A stretch of 41,299 nucleotides of DNA. It comes from Desulforhopalus sp. Its GTDB lineage: Bacteria > Desulfobacterota > Desulfobulbia > Desulfobulbales > Desulfocapsaceae. The stretch covers positions 1-41,299 of the forward strand of contig WTAT01000424.1 in the NCBI GenBank assembly GCA_013139415.1. The letters run 5' to 3'. A program made the position numbers and the translations under genes. Numbering within the stretch: position 1 is the first letter of the stretch; every line of letters begins with the position of its first letter. This document shows positions 15,737 through 25,182 of this stretch, piece by piece. The notes beneath the pieces are model-generated. The model was not told where the DNA came from. It did no database searches and saw nothing but the letters and a program-made list of their open reading frames with translations.

Positions 15737-16912
15737 TCAGTGAGAACTTTCTTCCCTGAAAGTTTCATCAAAAAAACGTTCTCCAATCACAAAACCGAAC
15801 CCGACGACCCCGAGCGCGGCAATAACCAAAAGATATTCGGAGGCTGACGGCATATAAGAAAGATACTGTGGAACACCGACAAATCCTTGATTTGTCGGAA
15901 CGATTTCTCCGGATACCACAAGATTGTAGCGTGAGAAAAATTGTCCAACGAGGACCATAAGAGCGGCAGCAGACATGACATGCATTGACTTCAAACGACT
16001 TATTACCAGAATCAAACATGGTAAAACCAGGCCGATACCAATTTCAAAAACCCAGAAACTTGTCGAAAGAGGACCTTTTAACAGAGAGTCAGCCGCCATT
16101 ATCAATTCATCGTTACTGGCATACGCATTGATAAATTTCCATACGGTTGCGAGGGTGACGAGGAAGGTCATAAGAACCATGATCTTGCCGGCAGTCTGCA
16201 AGCCCTGAAAGGTACTCTTGTCCATCTGGCGTTTTTGAAGAAGATGACTGTAATGGGTAAACATCACTATGGCTGCAGCACCGGATAATACCGCACATGC
16301 GAGGAAGAATATAGGGAGTTGCGAACCGAACCAGAATGGTTTGGCTTGAAGAGAAGCAAAGACCGCACCAAGATTACTGTTAGCAAGTGACTCGGTAATT
16401 GCAGCAGCAACTCCTAAATAAATAGCCGCCGAATAACGTTTGGTCAATATCAGAAGAAGCTCAAGAAACATTATACCTACGGCCATGCCGTACAGTGTCC
16501 CCATCCACCAGATATTCGAAGTCACATTGGGATATAAAATAACCCCCAGTGGCATGCGCCAGGGGTTTTCGATTTCAAGTCCAATAACGGTAAAAGCCCC
16601 GAACAAGGTAATTATAGACAGCCACACCATCCTGTTTGCCAAAGGTGCCATTTGGTTGCCCCCAAAGGCATGACTAAACGCACCAAGAAGACAAAGTCCC
16701 GTGGAAATTATAGCAAAATAAGCATATACGCCGATAAGCATTCCCCAAGGCATCTCCCGAGTATTCGCAAATGCATGGTGATGACCGACCACTTGTGCAT
16801 AAACTGCACCAGCCACCCCGATCAGAATCAAAAAAAGACTCAACCACATCAACTTGTTTCCCGGTAATTTGATTGATGCTGCCGCTGCTGTGGTAGCAAT
16901 ATTTCCTTTCAT
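15737..16912 (-). CDS. NrfD/PsrC-family integral membrane subunit (second paralogous set)
   Basis: The 391-residue polytopic protein is a paralogue of the one at 8859-10166. Shared words are WGMLIGVY, STGLCLL, EIENPWRM and SNIWWMGTLYG, with the same helix pattern. It lacks the C-terminal CxxC-H tail and ends at FREESSH. It should take electrons from, or give them to, the menaquinone pool. It is the last gene of a - strand set (ferredoxin, triheme cytochrome, NrfD), but a 152-bp palindromic repeat lies between it and the cytochrome gene, which could break or process the transcript. AGAAGAGGA precedes the ATG. Confidence 0.9.
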   Translation of the reverse strand: MKGNIATTAAAASIKLPGNKLMWLSLFLILIGVAGAVYAQVVGHHHAFANTREMPWGMLIGVYAYFAIISTGLCLLGAFSHAFGGNQMAPLANRMVWLSIITLFGAFTVIGLEIENPWRMPLGVILYPNVTSNIWWMGTLYGMAVGIMFLELLLILTKRYSAAIYLGVAAAITESLANSNLGAVFASLQAKPFWFGSQLPIFFLACAVLSGAAAIVMFTHYSHLLQKRQMDKSTFQGLQTAGKIMVLMTFLVTLATVWKFINAYASNDELIMAADSLLKGPLSTSFWVFEIGIGLVLPCLILVISRLKSMHVMSAAALMVLVGQFFSRYNLVVSGEIVPTNQGFVGVPQYLSYMPSASEYLLVIAALGVVGFGFVIGERFFDETFREESSH

Positions 16913-16951
16913 TCCTCTTCTCCTTCAACTTGAACGTCGTTTCTTGCCAAT

Positions 16952-17103
16952 CTAACCCCGATGAACGGGAAGAAAGCCAGGATTCTTTTTAATACTCGCT
17001 TACCTGAGGGGTGCTCTGTTTAGTGCTCGCTTGACGGGTATAAGTACCTTGTGACAAATCACTTTCTTGTAAAAAAAAGAAGGTGATTTGTCACAAGGTA
17101 CTA
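16952..17103 (+). repeat. Dispersed modular repeat with 20-bp perfect hairpin
   Basis: It starts CTAACCCCGATGAACGGG, continues with AGAAAGCCAGGATTC, then GAGGGGTGCTCTGTTTAGTG and GACGGGTATAAGTACCTTG. It ends in a hairpin: AGTACCTTGTGACAAATCAC (17043-17062) pairs perfectly with its complement at 17083-17102, and the stem continues after one mismatch. It sits inside the second respiratory set, between the cytochrome and NrfD genes. Confidence 0.85.
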
Positions 17104-17194
17104 AACTGACTGTCTCTTATCTTGGAGATTATTAACTTCCCTGCTTACACTCAGCCCAAACAATAATTGGCGAAAACTAACTTTTTGATACAGC

Positions 17195-17614
17195 TTAGTG
17201 AGTTTTCTCTACCGCCCCACTCTCTCCGAGTAGACGAGCCTGCCCTCGCACCCCAATATGACACGTTGTGCAACGGGTATTTGAGGCAAAGGCTGTAGAA
17301 CCATCATGGCAAGAACCGCAATAACCACCTTCATAAAGCGTTGCCATGGTGAAATCTTCATTTGCTTCAGCCGCTCCAGCCTCCATCTCAAACAGATCGT
17401 CATGACAGGAATCACAATCCAGTTCGGCAGTCATAGTATGAACCTTGTGGTCAAATACGACAGATTTAACGGGCTTTTCCCAGACAATTGGATCTTTAGG
17501 GCCATAGGTGTCTTCATCATACTCATCCTGCACTTGTTCATCACTACTGGCCGAGAGCAATGCGCCGGAAAGCAGAAAAACACCAAGAACCATTAATATC
17601 AGAATCTTCTTCAT
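17195..17614 (-). CDS. Exported triheme c7-like cytochrome
   Basis: The 139-residue precursor has a signal peptide (MKKILILMVLG...LLSASSDE) and three haem sites (CDSCH, CGSCH, CTTCH) arranged as in the cytochrome c7 fold, with FDH/VHT histidines for bis-His ligation. The sequence from the YGP region to HIGVRG matches the first and last modules of the nonaheme protein at 7803-8747, so it represents the single-unit form. ATG 17614 has GGGAG 9 nt upstream; an in-frame GTG at 17629 overlaps that ribosome site and is rejected. It follows the ferredoxin gene by 70 nt. Confidence 0.9.
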   Translation of the reverse strand: MKKILILMVLGVFLLSGALLSASSDEQVQDEYDEDTYGPKDPIVWEKPVKSVVFDHKVHTMTAELDCDSCHDDLFEMEAGAAEANEDFTMATLYEGGYCGSCHDGSTAFASNTRCTTCHIGVRGQARLLGESGAVEKTH

Positions 17615-17684
17615 TTTTTTTTCTCCCACGTATCACCATCACTCCTCTTGTCTTAGACAAAAGAAAATCAAATAACTCTCCAGC

Positions 17685-18437
17685 TTAGGAATTTATATAA
17701 AATATATTCGGTACAGCGCCAGTTTCCGGGCGTAACACCCACACCATGGTTTCTGGTGAGTGCACAAGTTGAAATACCCTGCTTTCCGGATCTGCCAGAT
17801 TGCCAAAAACACGCACGTCAGCCGGACATGCTTCAACGCAGGCTGTGGTCGTTTCGCCCTTGGACAGTCGCGACCCCCAACAGAAATCACATTTATCAAC
17901 AGCCCTTGTTTCCTCTTTAAAATACCTTGCATTGTAAGGACATGCTGCCATACAGGTTTTACAACCAATACAGCGACTCGGCTCCATAACAACGATACCT
18001 GTTTTTTCATCCTTCCAGGTGGCAGTAGTCGGACAGACACGCACACATGGTGGTCGATTACAGTGGTTACAGAGTACAGGCACAAAAATAGTCTCGAATT
18101 TGTCTCCGCCAAGAGAGCGACGTTTTTCAAGAATAGTTGTCCTGAATCCATATGACGGTACATGGTTAGTTTTGACACAAGCCTCTTTACAGCGCTCACA
18201 GTCTATGCAGAGCTTCTCCCTGATAACCATACTATAATGGGGAGAATAGGGATACTTTCCAACCTCTGGAACAACTCCTGCTGCATGAACAGTTTTAACA
18301 GAGCTAAGAGATAAGATACTTCCCCCGAGATACATGCCGGTGACAGCCAGGCCAAACTTTAAAAACCTCCGACGCTCTTCTGACGGGAGAGTACTCAGGT
18401 CTTCGCTTTCCATCTGTTCTAAATCATCGATTTTCAT
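17685..18437 (-). CDS. Tat-exported four-cluster ferredoxin subunit (second paralogous set)
   Basis: The 250-residue protein has a twin-arginine signal (ERRRFLKFG, hydrophobic run, VHAAG) and cysteine groups CIDCERCKEAC, CNHCNRPPCVRVCP, CIGCKTCMAACP, CDFC and CVEACP, matching four [4Fe-4S] clusters. It is the paralogue of the protein at 10311-11138. It is first in the - strand set, so its upstream region (18438 onward) should carry the promoter. AGAGG lies before the ATG. The predicted role is electron transfer between the NrfD subunit and the triheme cytochrome. Confidence 0.9.
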   Translation of the reverse strand: MKIDDLEQMESEDLSTLPSEERRRFLKFGLAVTGMYLGGSILSLSSVKTVHAAGVVPEVGKYPYSPHYSMVIREKLCIDCERCKEACVKTNHVPSYGFRTTILEKRRSLGGDKFETIFVPVLCNHCNRPPCVRVCPTTATWKDEKTGIVVMEPSRCIGCKTCMAACPYNARYFKEETRAVDKCDFCWGSRLSKGETTTACVEACPADVRVFGNLADPESRVFQLVHSPETMVWVLRPETGAVPNIFYINS

Positions 18438-18595
18438 ACTCGAACCTCTTGATTTTGGGCAAACCCCCTCGGCATGTGGCAGCCAAGGCTTAATTTACCA
18501 TTGAGCAGAACTAATTTTGCAAAAATACTAGTATAATATGAGAAATTATTGCTGCTCTGAGACATGTTCCCGAAACAACTTCTCTCACTCTCGTC

Positions 18596-18727
18596 ATGAA
18601 GATCAACCCACAAAATGACACAATCAGCCGTGATCAACAGACCGAAAGATCTGTTACCAAAACCCATCCATTAATGGAGTATATGAAGAAAAAATACAAC
18701 TTAAAAGACTCTTCTGACAACCACTAG
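18596..18727 (+). CDS. Possible 43-residue small protein
   Basis: The open frame begins MKINPQNDTISRDQQ and ends HPLMEYMKKKYNLK then DSSDNH. The composition is charged and coding-like, but there is no clear ribosome site and no recognised family. A competing antisense frame (18434-18667) overlaps the ferredoxin start and is less convincing. Confidence 0.25.
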   Translation: MKINPQNDTISRDQQTERSVTKTHPLMEYMKKKYNLKDSSDNH

Positions 18728-19354
18728 GGTTAAAAAAAACCTGCAATCGCATACACATACTACATATGGCCAGTTGTGGGCATATGTGCATAATATTTTA
18801 CTTATATTCTTTTGTTGAATTTTATACATGATGGAAAATCCACTGTCAACTCATTTTCCTCGAGAGTTCCAATCCCATTGTACTGCAAATAATGTAGCCA
18901 TAAGCACCAAAAAAAAATGGACAGATAATGTCTTAAATAATGTAATTCCAGAAGGATATGAGCTTCTCTAAGATAACGTAAGTTTGTAATCCGTTACACT
19001 CTGTCGAATACATGATTTTCTGACAAATTACTCATCGGTGGAAGGGCACGGTATAGCTATTATGGATGCACAGCATCAAAACAAAGAGATGCCCTCATCA
19101 TTCGCGTAAGCCCCCCTTAAGGGAAGATAAATAAAACAGGATAAAAACGTTGGTGAAAAAAGGTTTGAACAACCTTCAAACAATCGAATCTAACGTGAAA
19201 ATGGTAAGAAAACCACGGTGGAATCACCTCGTGACAAGGAAGCCTTGGACATTATTCAAAAAGCACTAACAACCGACAAATGGAAGGACTGGTTTCATGT
19301 TTTCAATGCTGCGCCCATGATAAAATGCAATTGTCTTATCCACAGGAATAAATC
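18728..19354. other. Long intergenic stretch with decayed coding-like fragments
   Basis: No intact gene is visible. On the + strand, 19203-19355 reads open and coding-like without a start (EALDIIQKALTTDKWKDWF, then HVFNAAPMIKC), ending TAA at the repeat at 19355. This may be the tail of a lost gene. CCCCCCTTAAGGG at about 19110 resembles a word of the dispersed repeats. Confidence 0.3.
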
Positions 19355-19388
19355 CTAACTCCGGTAAACGGGAAGAAAGGCAGGATTT
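19355..19388 (+). repeat. Short dispersed repeat (module A) after gspE
   Basis: CTAACTCCGGTAAACGGG followed by AAGAAAGGCAGGATTTT is the same module seen at 16952 and 39211. It lies just beyond the gspE stop codon. Confidence 0.7.
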
Positions 19389-19416
19389 TGCTTACTCATC
19401 AGTAAATCGCAGTATT

Positions 19417-21105
19417 CTATGACTGACAAACCCTGTACACCTCTTCGATCGTCGTGATCCCTTGCAGAACTTTCATTGCACCATCTTTCTGGAGAGAGAT
19501 CATGCCGTTCTCAATCGCCCGTTTTTTTATCTCATTGGCATCAGACGTCTGCAGTACGAGGGCTTTCATATCCTGAGTCATTAGCAGCAATTCAAAAATG
19601 CCGCACCGACCCTTGTAGCCTGTGTGATAACATTTTGCACAGCCTTTGCCCCTGTATACTTTTTGGTTATGGCAGTCCTCTTCAGCAACACCTATTCTTT
19701 TCAACATTTCCGGTTCGGGGGTATATTCCTCCTTACAATGGGGGCAGATAATACGAACCAATCTCTGTGCCAGAATGGCACTTACCGAAGAGGCAATAAG
19801 AAATTGCTCAATACCCATATCCCTTAACCTCGTTATTGCACCGGCCGAGTCATTGGTATGCAGAGTTGAAAAAACGAGATGGCCCGTTAAGGCTGACTGG
19901 ATGGCAATTTCAGCGGTTTCCGTGTCACGGATCTCTCCCACGAGAATCACATCCGGATCCTGCCGAACGATTGATCTAAGCCCGGAAGCAAATGTTAAGT
20001 TGATCTTAGGATTGACCTGTACCTGCCCAATACCACTGATGCGGTATTCGATTGGATCCTCAACTGTGATGATATTGATATCGGTATTGTTAATAGAAGA
20101 AAGAGCCGCATAAAGAGTTGTGGTTTTCCCCGATCCGGTAGGACCGGTTACCAATACAATACCATTCGGGGCCTTAATTTCTTTTTCAAAATGGACAAAC
20201 CGATCCTGCGGCATACCAAGATCTGTAAGGGAAATCATGACAGTAGATTTACGCAGCAGACGCAAAACCACACGTTCACCAAAAGCTGTCGGCAGAGTCG
20301 AAACACGGACGTCAATTTCCTTATTAGCGATTTTCAGCTCGATTCTGCCATCCTGCGGCAATCTCTTTTCGGCAATATTGAGTTTGGCCATTATTTTGAC
20401 CCTGGAAATAAGGGCCGACTGTACATGTTTCGGAGGACTCAACATATCGTGAAGAATACCGTCGAGCCTCTGTCGTATCTTCAGGCTGTTCTGATATGGT
20501 TCGATATGGATATCCGAGGCATTATCACGTACAGCCTGGGAAAACATTAAATTGACCAGGCGGATCACAGGTGAATCGCTGGTATCGTCAAGAAGATCTC
20601 CTATCTCCTCAATCTCTGAAAACAGCCTTTCCGGATCCTCATCATCATCAATATCCTGCATCACCTCATCAGCTGAAGTCTGAGTCATATCATAGGCAAA
20701 GTTGATCGCATTAACAATTTGCTTGGAAGGAGCCAGAACAGTTTTATATGTTTCGTGTTCCAAAATTCTCCGCAAATCATCAAGAGACTGAAAAGAATTG
20801 GGATCATTAATCGCAAAATAGGTTTCATCCGCAGTGACGATCGGAACCATTTTGTGCTGTTTTAGAAAACTTATGGGAACCCGGTCAGTGAAATCGGTTT
20901 TAATATCGGACGGTAAAGATTTCCGAACTTCCATATCAAACATAATGCCAAGAACCTGCAAAACCGTAAATTCGTCCAGCTCTCCGTTTTTGATGAGTAT
21001 TTCCCCGATCAGGTCATCGCCATCTTTTTGAGCATTAAGAGCCTGTTCCAGGGCCTTTGAGGCCAGACCAAATTCCTCAACTAATAATTCGCCAATTCTT
21101 TTCAT
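19417..21105 (-). CDS. gspE: Type II secretion ATPase GspE
   Basis: The 562-residue cytoplasmic secretion ATPase has an N-terminal GspE/MshE N domain (about 1-150) and the catalytic domain. Walker A is GPTGSGKTTT, the Asp box VEDPIEYRI, Walker B DPDVILVGEIRD and the His box STLHTND. The tetracysteine zinc site is CPHC ... CAKC. It powers pseudopilus assembly with GspL/GspF. ATG 21105 is preferred over GTG 21111. It is the last gsp gene on the - strand, separated from gspD by a 108-bp repeat, so it may depend on read-through. Confidence 0.95.
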   Translation of the reverse strand: MKRIGELLVEEFGLASKALEQALNAQKDGDDLIGEILIKNGELDEFTVLQVLGIMFDMEVRKSLPSDIKTDFTDRVPISFLKQHKMVPIVTADETYFAINDPNSFQSLDDLRRILEHETYKTVLAPSKQIVNAINFAYDMTQTSADEVMQDIDDDEDPERLFSEIEEIGDLLDDTSDSPVIRLVNLMFSQAVRDNASDIHIEPYQNSLKIRQRLDGILHDMLSPPKHVQSALISRVKIMAKLNIAEKRLPQDGRIELKIANKEIDVRVSTLPTAFGERVVLRLLRKSTVMISLTDLGMPQDRFVHFEKEIKAPNGIVLVTGPTGSGKTTTLYAALSSINNTDINIITVEDPIEYRISGIGQVQVNPKINLTFASGLRSIVRQDPDVILVGEIRDTETAEIAIQSALTGHLVFSTLHTNDSAGAITRLRDMGIEQFLIASSVSAILAQRLVRIICPHCKEEYTPEPEMLKRIGVAEEDCHNQKVYRGKGCAKCYHTGYKGRCGIFELLLMTQDMKALVLQTSDANEIKKRAIENGMISLQKDGAMKVLQGITTIEEVYRVCQS

Positions 21106-21188
21106 GCCCACTTCGGTAGGTAAACGTTCATTGTAAAATTGATATATCCAGGGCGTTCAGCTAATTTACAGAGAGTATTCTCTTCCTA

Positions 21189-21296
21189 CACCCCACAAGG
21201 GGGTATAAGTGCCTTGGAGGTTACTTTAAATTCCTAGTTTCAAAACACTCTTCGGATTTCTTGTTTTTTTGACAGAAAATCTGGAGTAAGGCACTA
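21189..21296 (+). repeat. 108-bp dispersed repeat between gspD and gspE
   Basis: It begins CACCCCACAAGGGGGTAT, then AAGTGCCTTGG, and ends GGAGTAAGGCACTA. The outer ends are inverted (AGTGCCTT/AAGGCACT) and the inner part is variable. It has exactly the same length as the copy in gspI at 29351-29458 and shares its first 25 bp. Confidence 0.85.
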
Positions 21297-21302
21297 ATGA
21301 CA

Positions 21303-23543
21303 CTACTGGTTACCAGTGGTCTTCAGAATCCTATCAATATTTTCCCGGGCCATTGTCTTTAAAGGTACTCCCATTTTTGACGACCCAGCGGAGCTATCGG
21401 TAACTGCATCAGAATCGCCGGTAAGCACAGCTTGATACATAATTAAAGCTTGCTTCGGTTTACCTTCTTTTTCATAGACTACCCCCATATTCATAAGGGC
21501 AAACGGATTAACTGGATCAATACTCAGGGCTTCATCAAAATAGCTTCTGGCTCCAACAAGATCTTCAGCCTGCAGCTTTTCATACCCTTTCATGTTTAGT
21601 GTCAGTGCATGGTCAAGATTTGCTTCTTTATGCAACTCTTTTTGTATTGCAGGTAACACCATCCCCATCTCATCTTCTTTTGTCATGGTAACGGCCGCAA
21701 TTTGCGCAGGATTACTGACAATACGGGGCGTGATAAAGATAAACATATTCGTTTTTCTAATGGTGCTTGTCTTAGTTCTGAAAAGCCATCCCAGGATGGG
21801 GATATCACCAAGGATTGGAACCTTAAACTCACCCTCATTCCCATCATGACCAATTATCCCGCCTATCACAACCGTACTCCTGTCGTTGAGAATAACAGTT
21901 GTCGATGCCGTTCTATTAAAGGTGGTCGGGGTAAGTCCACCATCCTTTATCCGCACCACTTCCGTCTCGATTTCAAGACGCAGAACATCGGACTGGTTTA
22001 TATGAGGAGTGATCGACAGTTTTGTTGCAACATCCTTGTATTCAAACTGGGTATAATCCTGTTCAGCGGCGGTGGTGTTCTGACTCGTGATAAAAGGAAC
22101 GTTTTCCCCGACAGAGATTTCAGCCTTTTTATTGTCCATTGTAAGAATCTGGGGAGTAGCAATAACATTAACATCTTGATCCGATTGAAATGCTCTAAGC
22201 ACTGCACCAATATTGGCGAACTCTAGGCCACCAATGTTGATCCCCTGCTTAAGGACTCCCAAAGTAAAGCCAGAATTAACATTTGACACACCGGGAGGAT
22301 CACCACTAATGTCAGTAATAAAACCATCTGCCCCACTGAAACCAGACACAAATTTTCCATCGGAAAATGTTCCGTTAGTTGCCCATTCAACTCCGACCTC
22401 AAAACTTTTATCAACATCCACTTCCATGATTAGCGCTTCCAGATAGACCATCCTCCGTGGGATATCCAGTTGACTTATCACACCTTCCAGCACTGCATAT
22501 TCATCCTTGGTCGCTCTAATAATAAGGGAATTAGTTTCCTCATCAGCCATCACCCTTACGTCCTTGGAAATAGCCGCAGCCTTTCCTTTTGGCACTCCTT
22601 CTTTTCCCAGCGCCTCTGGAAGGTCGTTGAGTACTGCTGCCAGGTCCACCGCGGTTGCGTTCTGCAGATAATAGACCCGGATGTTCCCTTCGGCCCGCTG
22701 CACCTCTGTATCAAGGACAGCGATCAAGTTTTTGACACGTTCCAGTTCTCTGACATTAGCAAGAACAAGGAGAGCATTAACCCTTTCATATGGCACCACT
22801 TTTATTGTTCCACCTGAACTCCTTGCCGCTCCCGCCTTTTGTGGCCTTGAACTTTTCTGATAAACAGTGCTGAGAATTTTTGCAATCGCATCCGCCGAGG
22901 CATTTACCAGTGGAATAAATGCAACCTCCTCCTCCCGGGATTTGACATCAAGTACCTTGATTATGCCAAGCAATTTTTGAATATTAGACATAGTCTCGGT
23001 AATTATCAACATGCCCGATGGCGCGTGGGAGATAAGGACAGATGTCTGCGAAACAAGCGGTGCCAGGACCTTTTTTATGTCATCAGGAGAACTGTGTTTC
23101 AAAAGCACAAGTTGCGTAACGACCCTGTCTTCCGGAGTAGCCGATACCCCAGCATTAAGCATCTGCAGATTTTGCGATCGGGCACGGGCTGAGGGCAATA
23201 TTTTTATGATTGCACCGGACTTAACAGTAGTAAAGCCATGTACCTCCAGCACAGATTCAAACACCCTGTAAGCTTCTACTTCTGAAATTTTCGTTGGAGA
23301 GAGGATGGTAACATTTCCCTGCACGGCCTTGTCTACCACAAAGTTCTTGCCGGTCAACTCGCTGATGTATTTGATAAACAATTGAATATCGACATTGTCG
23401 AAATCAATTGTAATGAATCGCTGACCACTCTTATCCGTCTCGGATATCGGCCGAGGTAACTCCTCGGCATAAAGGCTGCAGTTGAGTACTAAACACATAC
23501 AGAAAATGACCGCGCCAACTAGCGAATGTTTAAATCTGCTCAT
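21303..23543 (-). CDS. gspD: Type II secretion secretin GspD with C-terminal TPR-like extension
   Basis: The 746-residue outer-membrane channel has a signal peptide (to about LYAEE), an N0 domain (ITIDFDNVDIQLFIKYIS), N1-N3 domains and a secretin core with VPFITSQ and the C-terminal FITPRIV strand. About 110 residues then follow that are not part of the usual secretin: a TPR-like segment (KGYEKLQAEDLVGARSYFDE, then NMGVVYEKEGKPKQAL). No pilotin-type S domain is recognisable. It sits between gspC and a repeat before gspE. The extension could bind peptidoglycan-associated or outer-membrane partners (inference). Confidence 0.94.
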   Translation of the reverse strand: MSRFKHSLVGAVIFCMCLVLNCSLYAEELPRPISETDKSGQRFITIDFDNVDIQLFIKYISELTGKNFVVDKAVQGNVTILSPTKISEVEAYRVFESVLEVHGFTTVKSGAIIKILPSARARSQNLQMLNAGVSATPEDRVVTQLVLLKHSSPDDIKKVLAPLVSQTSVLISHAPSGMLIITETMSNIQKLLGIIKVLDVKSREEEVAFIPLVNASADAIAKILSTVYQKSSRPQKAGAARSSGGTIKVVPYERVNALLVLANVRELERVKNLIAVLDTEVQRAEGNIRVYYLQNATAVDLAAVLNDLPEALGKEGVPKGKAAAISKDVRVMADEETNSLIIRATKDEYAVLEGVISQLDIPRRMVYLEALIMEVDVDKSFEVGVEWATNGTFSDGKFVSGFSGADGFITDISGDPPGVSNVNSGFTLGVLKQGINIGGLEFANIGAVLRAFQSDQDVNVIATPQILTMDNKKAEISVGENVPFITSQNTTAAEQDYTQFEYKDVATKLSITPHINQSDVLRLEIETEVVRIKDGGLTPTTFNRTASTTVILNDRSTVVIGGIIGHDGNEGEFKVPILGDIPILGWLFRTKTSTIRKTNMFIFITPRIVSNPAQIAAVTMTKEDEMGMVLPAIQKELHKEANLDHALTLNMKGYEKLQAEDLVGARSYFDEALSIDPVNPFALMNMGVVYEKEGKPKQALIMYQAVLTGDSDAVTDSSAGSSKMGVPLKTMARENIDRILKTTGNQ

Positions 23544-23596
23544 TTATAATTCACCTTCAAATTCACCTTCATTTTCATAATTGTTATATCTCTTGC

Positions 23597-24289
23597 TCAT
23601 TCTTTTCTTATTGATCGAGACGGCCTGATTGCTCTTGGTCTGTTGATGACCCTTCTTGGTGTTCCTCGTGGTGACACCGAAGGTTTATACAATCGATTTT
23701 TTTCGCCAGTCCCAGGACCGGCAGCAATGGGGGACCGTCTTTTACGTGGAACAGTTTTTTTAACAGGGACTGCATAAGATGATCGTACGTTTGCTGCTTC
23801 ACTCATGTCAAGCATTTCATCTTTGCCGTTATAAACAAGAATCACCTTGCCTCTAAGAATCTCTTTGACAAAAGCCCCTTGAATTGCATCGCCCTTTTCA
23901 TACAATTCTTGTTTACGACTTTTTTTATCTAGAATAATGGCTCGACCAGCACCCTCACCACCATTTATCGTGCCCATCAAAACAATGTCAAGATTTGTTA
24001 ATTGCAGGTTTTCAGCGTAATCAGGATCTACAGTCGCTTCGGACTCAGCTTTGCCGGGAGGAGGTCCGAACAGGTTTCTTTGCAGAATAATATGATAATC
24101 GTGCTTTTTTTTCTGTTGAGCCCTACCAGTCGAATTTTTTTCGACTGCAACAGTATCCACTATCACCGGCGGTTCGACAGGAGTTCTCAAAACAAAGTAC
24201 TCTAACGCCTGATACCCACCCTCAACAACGACAACACATAGCAAGGTAATGAGAAGTACAGGTAATATGTCAGTGATGCGAGCTGTCAT
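23597..24289 (-). CDS. gspC: Type II secretion inner-membrane protein GspC
   Basis: The 230-residue protein has one N-terminal helix (about 8-28), then a linker and an HR domain (about 70-160; RNLFGPPPG ... LVLMGTI-type strand as NLDIVLMGTI). The C-terminus lacks a PDZ domain and ends in a strongly basic Arg/Pro/Ser tail of about 50 residues. GspC links the inner-membrane platform to GspD, whose gene follows after 53 nt. The basic tail in place of PDZ is unusual and could be low-complexity drift. Confidence 0.85.
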   Translation of the reverse strand: MTARITDILPVLLITLLCVVVVEGGYQALEYFVLRTPVEPPVIVDTVAVEKNSTGRAQQKKKHDYHIILQRNLFGPPPGKAESEATVDPDYAENLQLTNLDIVLMGTINGGEGAGRAIILDKKSRKQELYEKGDAIQGAFVKEILRGKVILVYNGKDEMLDMSEAANVRSSYAVPVKKTVPRKRRSPIAAGPGTGEKNRLYKPSVSPRGTPRRVINRPRAIRPSRSIRKE

Positions 24290-24295
24290 AAGATC

Positions 24296-25168
24296 TCAAG
24301 TACTGAATCTGAATAACGGTCTTTTTACAGTACCACCCACTTTAAAGGGTAGAACTGTCATCTTGTATCGTTGTAATAAACGTTGCACAGCCTGTTGTTC
24401 CTCCGGATGGCTCTTTAAAAAGCCATCATCTGGTGCCAAATGCCCCTTAAGGAGAAGGTTACTGTTCAACAGGGAAGATGTCAGCCGCAGTTCCCCTGTG
24501 AAGTCAGCAACAATTTCCTCTCCCAGGAGCTCCCCATCAATAAACCTCAGAATGCCATTTTCACGTGACACATCCACAGTAATTTTTTCAAATTCAATTG
24601 TCGAAAGGGCCAATATCGGTTGTAAAAGCTCCATGCTGCCGGATGCAACTTCAACAACCCCCTCGCCGGATCCGTCATTCGGATGGCTATTTGGCGCCTG
24701 ATAACTCCCTGAAAACCCCCAAATACCCGATATTTTCCTATCAGTGAGGCCAATACTTTCTGCAAGTTTTCCCGCCTCAAGACCTTCCATACGAATATTT
24801 TCCAGCTGAAAAGTTTGTGTCCCGTTATCGAAATCAAGTCCTGCTTCAAACAGACCAGAATATATCTCACCTTTTAATTCAAAGGCCTTCCAGAATTGCA
24901 GTGGTTCGGGAGAAATCGCTAACCGATCAACAACCAAATCGGATTGCTGTCCGTCAACCACCCTACTGATTACTATAGTTTCAAGGACAGTGGACAACGG
25001 AAAACGATAGACAATATGATCAATATTGCATGAACTGCCAGGCAATAAATGTTCAATGCGCTTTTCACAAAATTCTTTAAATTTTTCTGCAGGAAAGCGC
25101 ACATACAACAATACTGCCGTAAGCAAAAATGCATAAGCAAAATAACACAATGATCGAAATGAGAACAT
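24296..25168 (-). CDS. gspN: Type II secretion protein GspN
   Basis: The 290-residue protein has an N-terminal membrane helix (about 7-24) and a beta-rich periplasmic domain like the GspN/AsmA-type fold (for example GSSCNIDHIVYRFPLS near the start). Its position between gspM and gspC supports the call. GspN is an accessory part of many T2SS whose role is not settled. Confidence 0.8.
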   Translation of the reverse strand: MFSFRSLCYFAYAFLLTAVLLYVRFPAEKFKEFCEKRIEHLLPGSSCNIDHIVYRFPLSTVLETIVISRVVDGQQSDLVVDRLAISPEPLQFWKAFELKGEIYSGLFEAGLDFDNGTQTFQLENIRMEGLEAGKLAESIGLTDRKISGIWGFSGSYQAPNSHPNDGSGEGVVEVASGSMELLQPILALSTIEFEKITVDVSRENGILRFIDGELLGEEIVADFTGELRLTSSLLNSNLLLKGHLAPDDGFLKSHPEEQQAVQRLLQRYKMTVLPFKVGGTVKRPLFRFST

Positions 25169-25182
25169 GGAGTAGATCCTCC

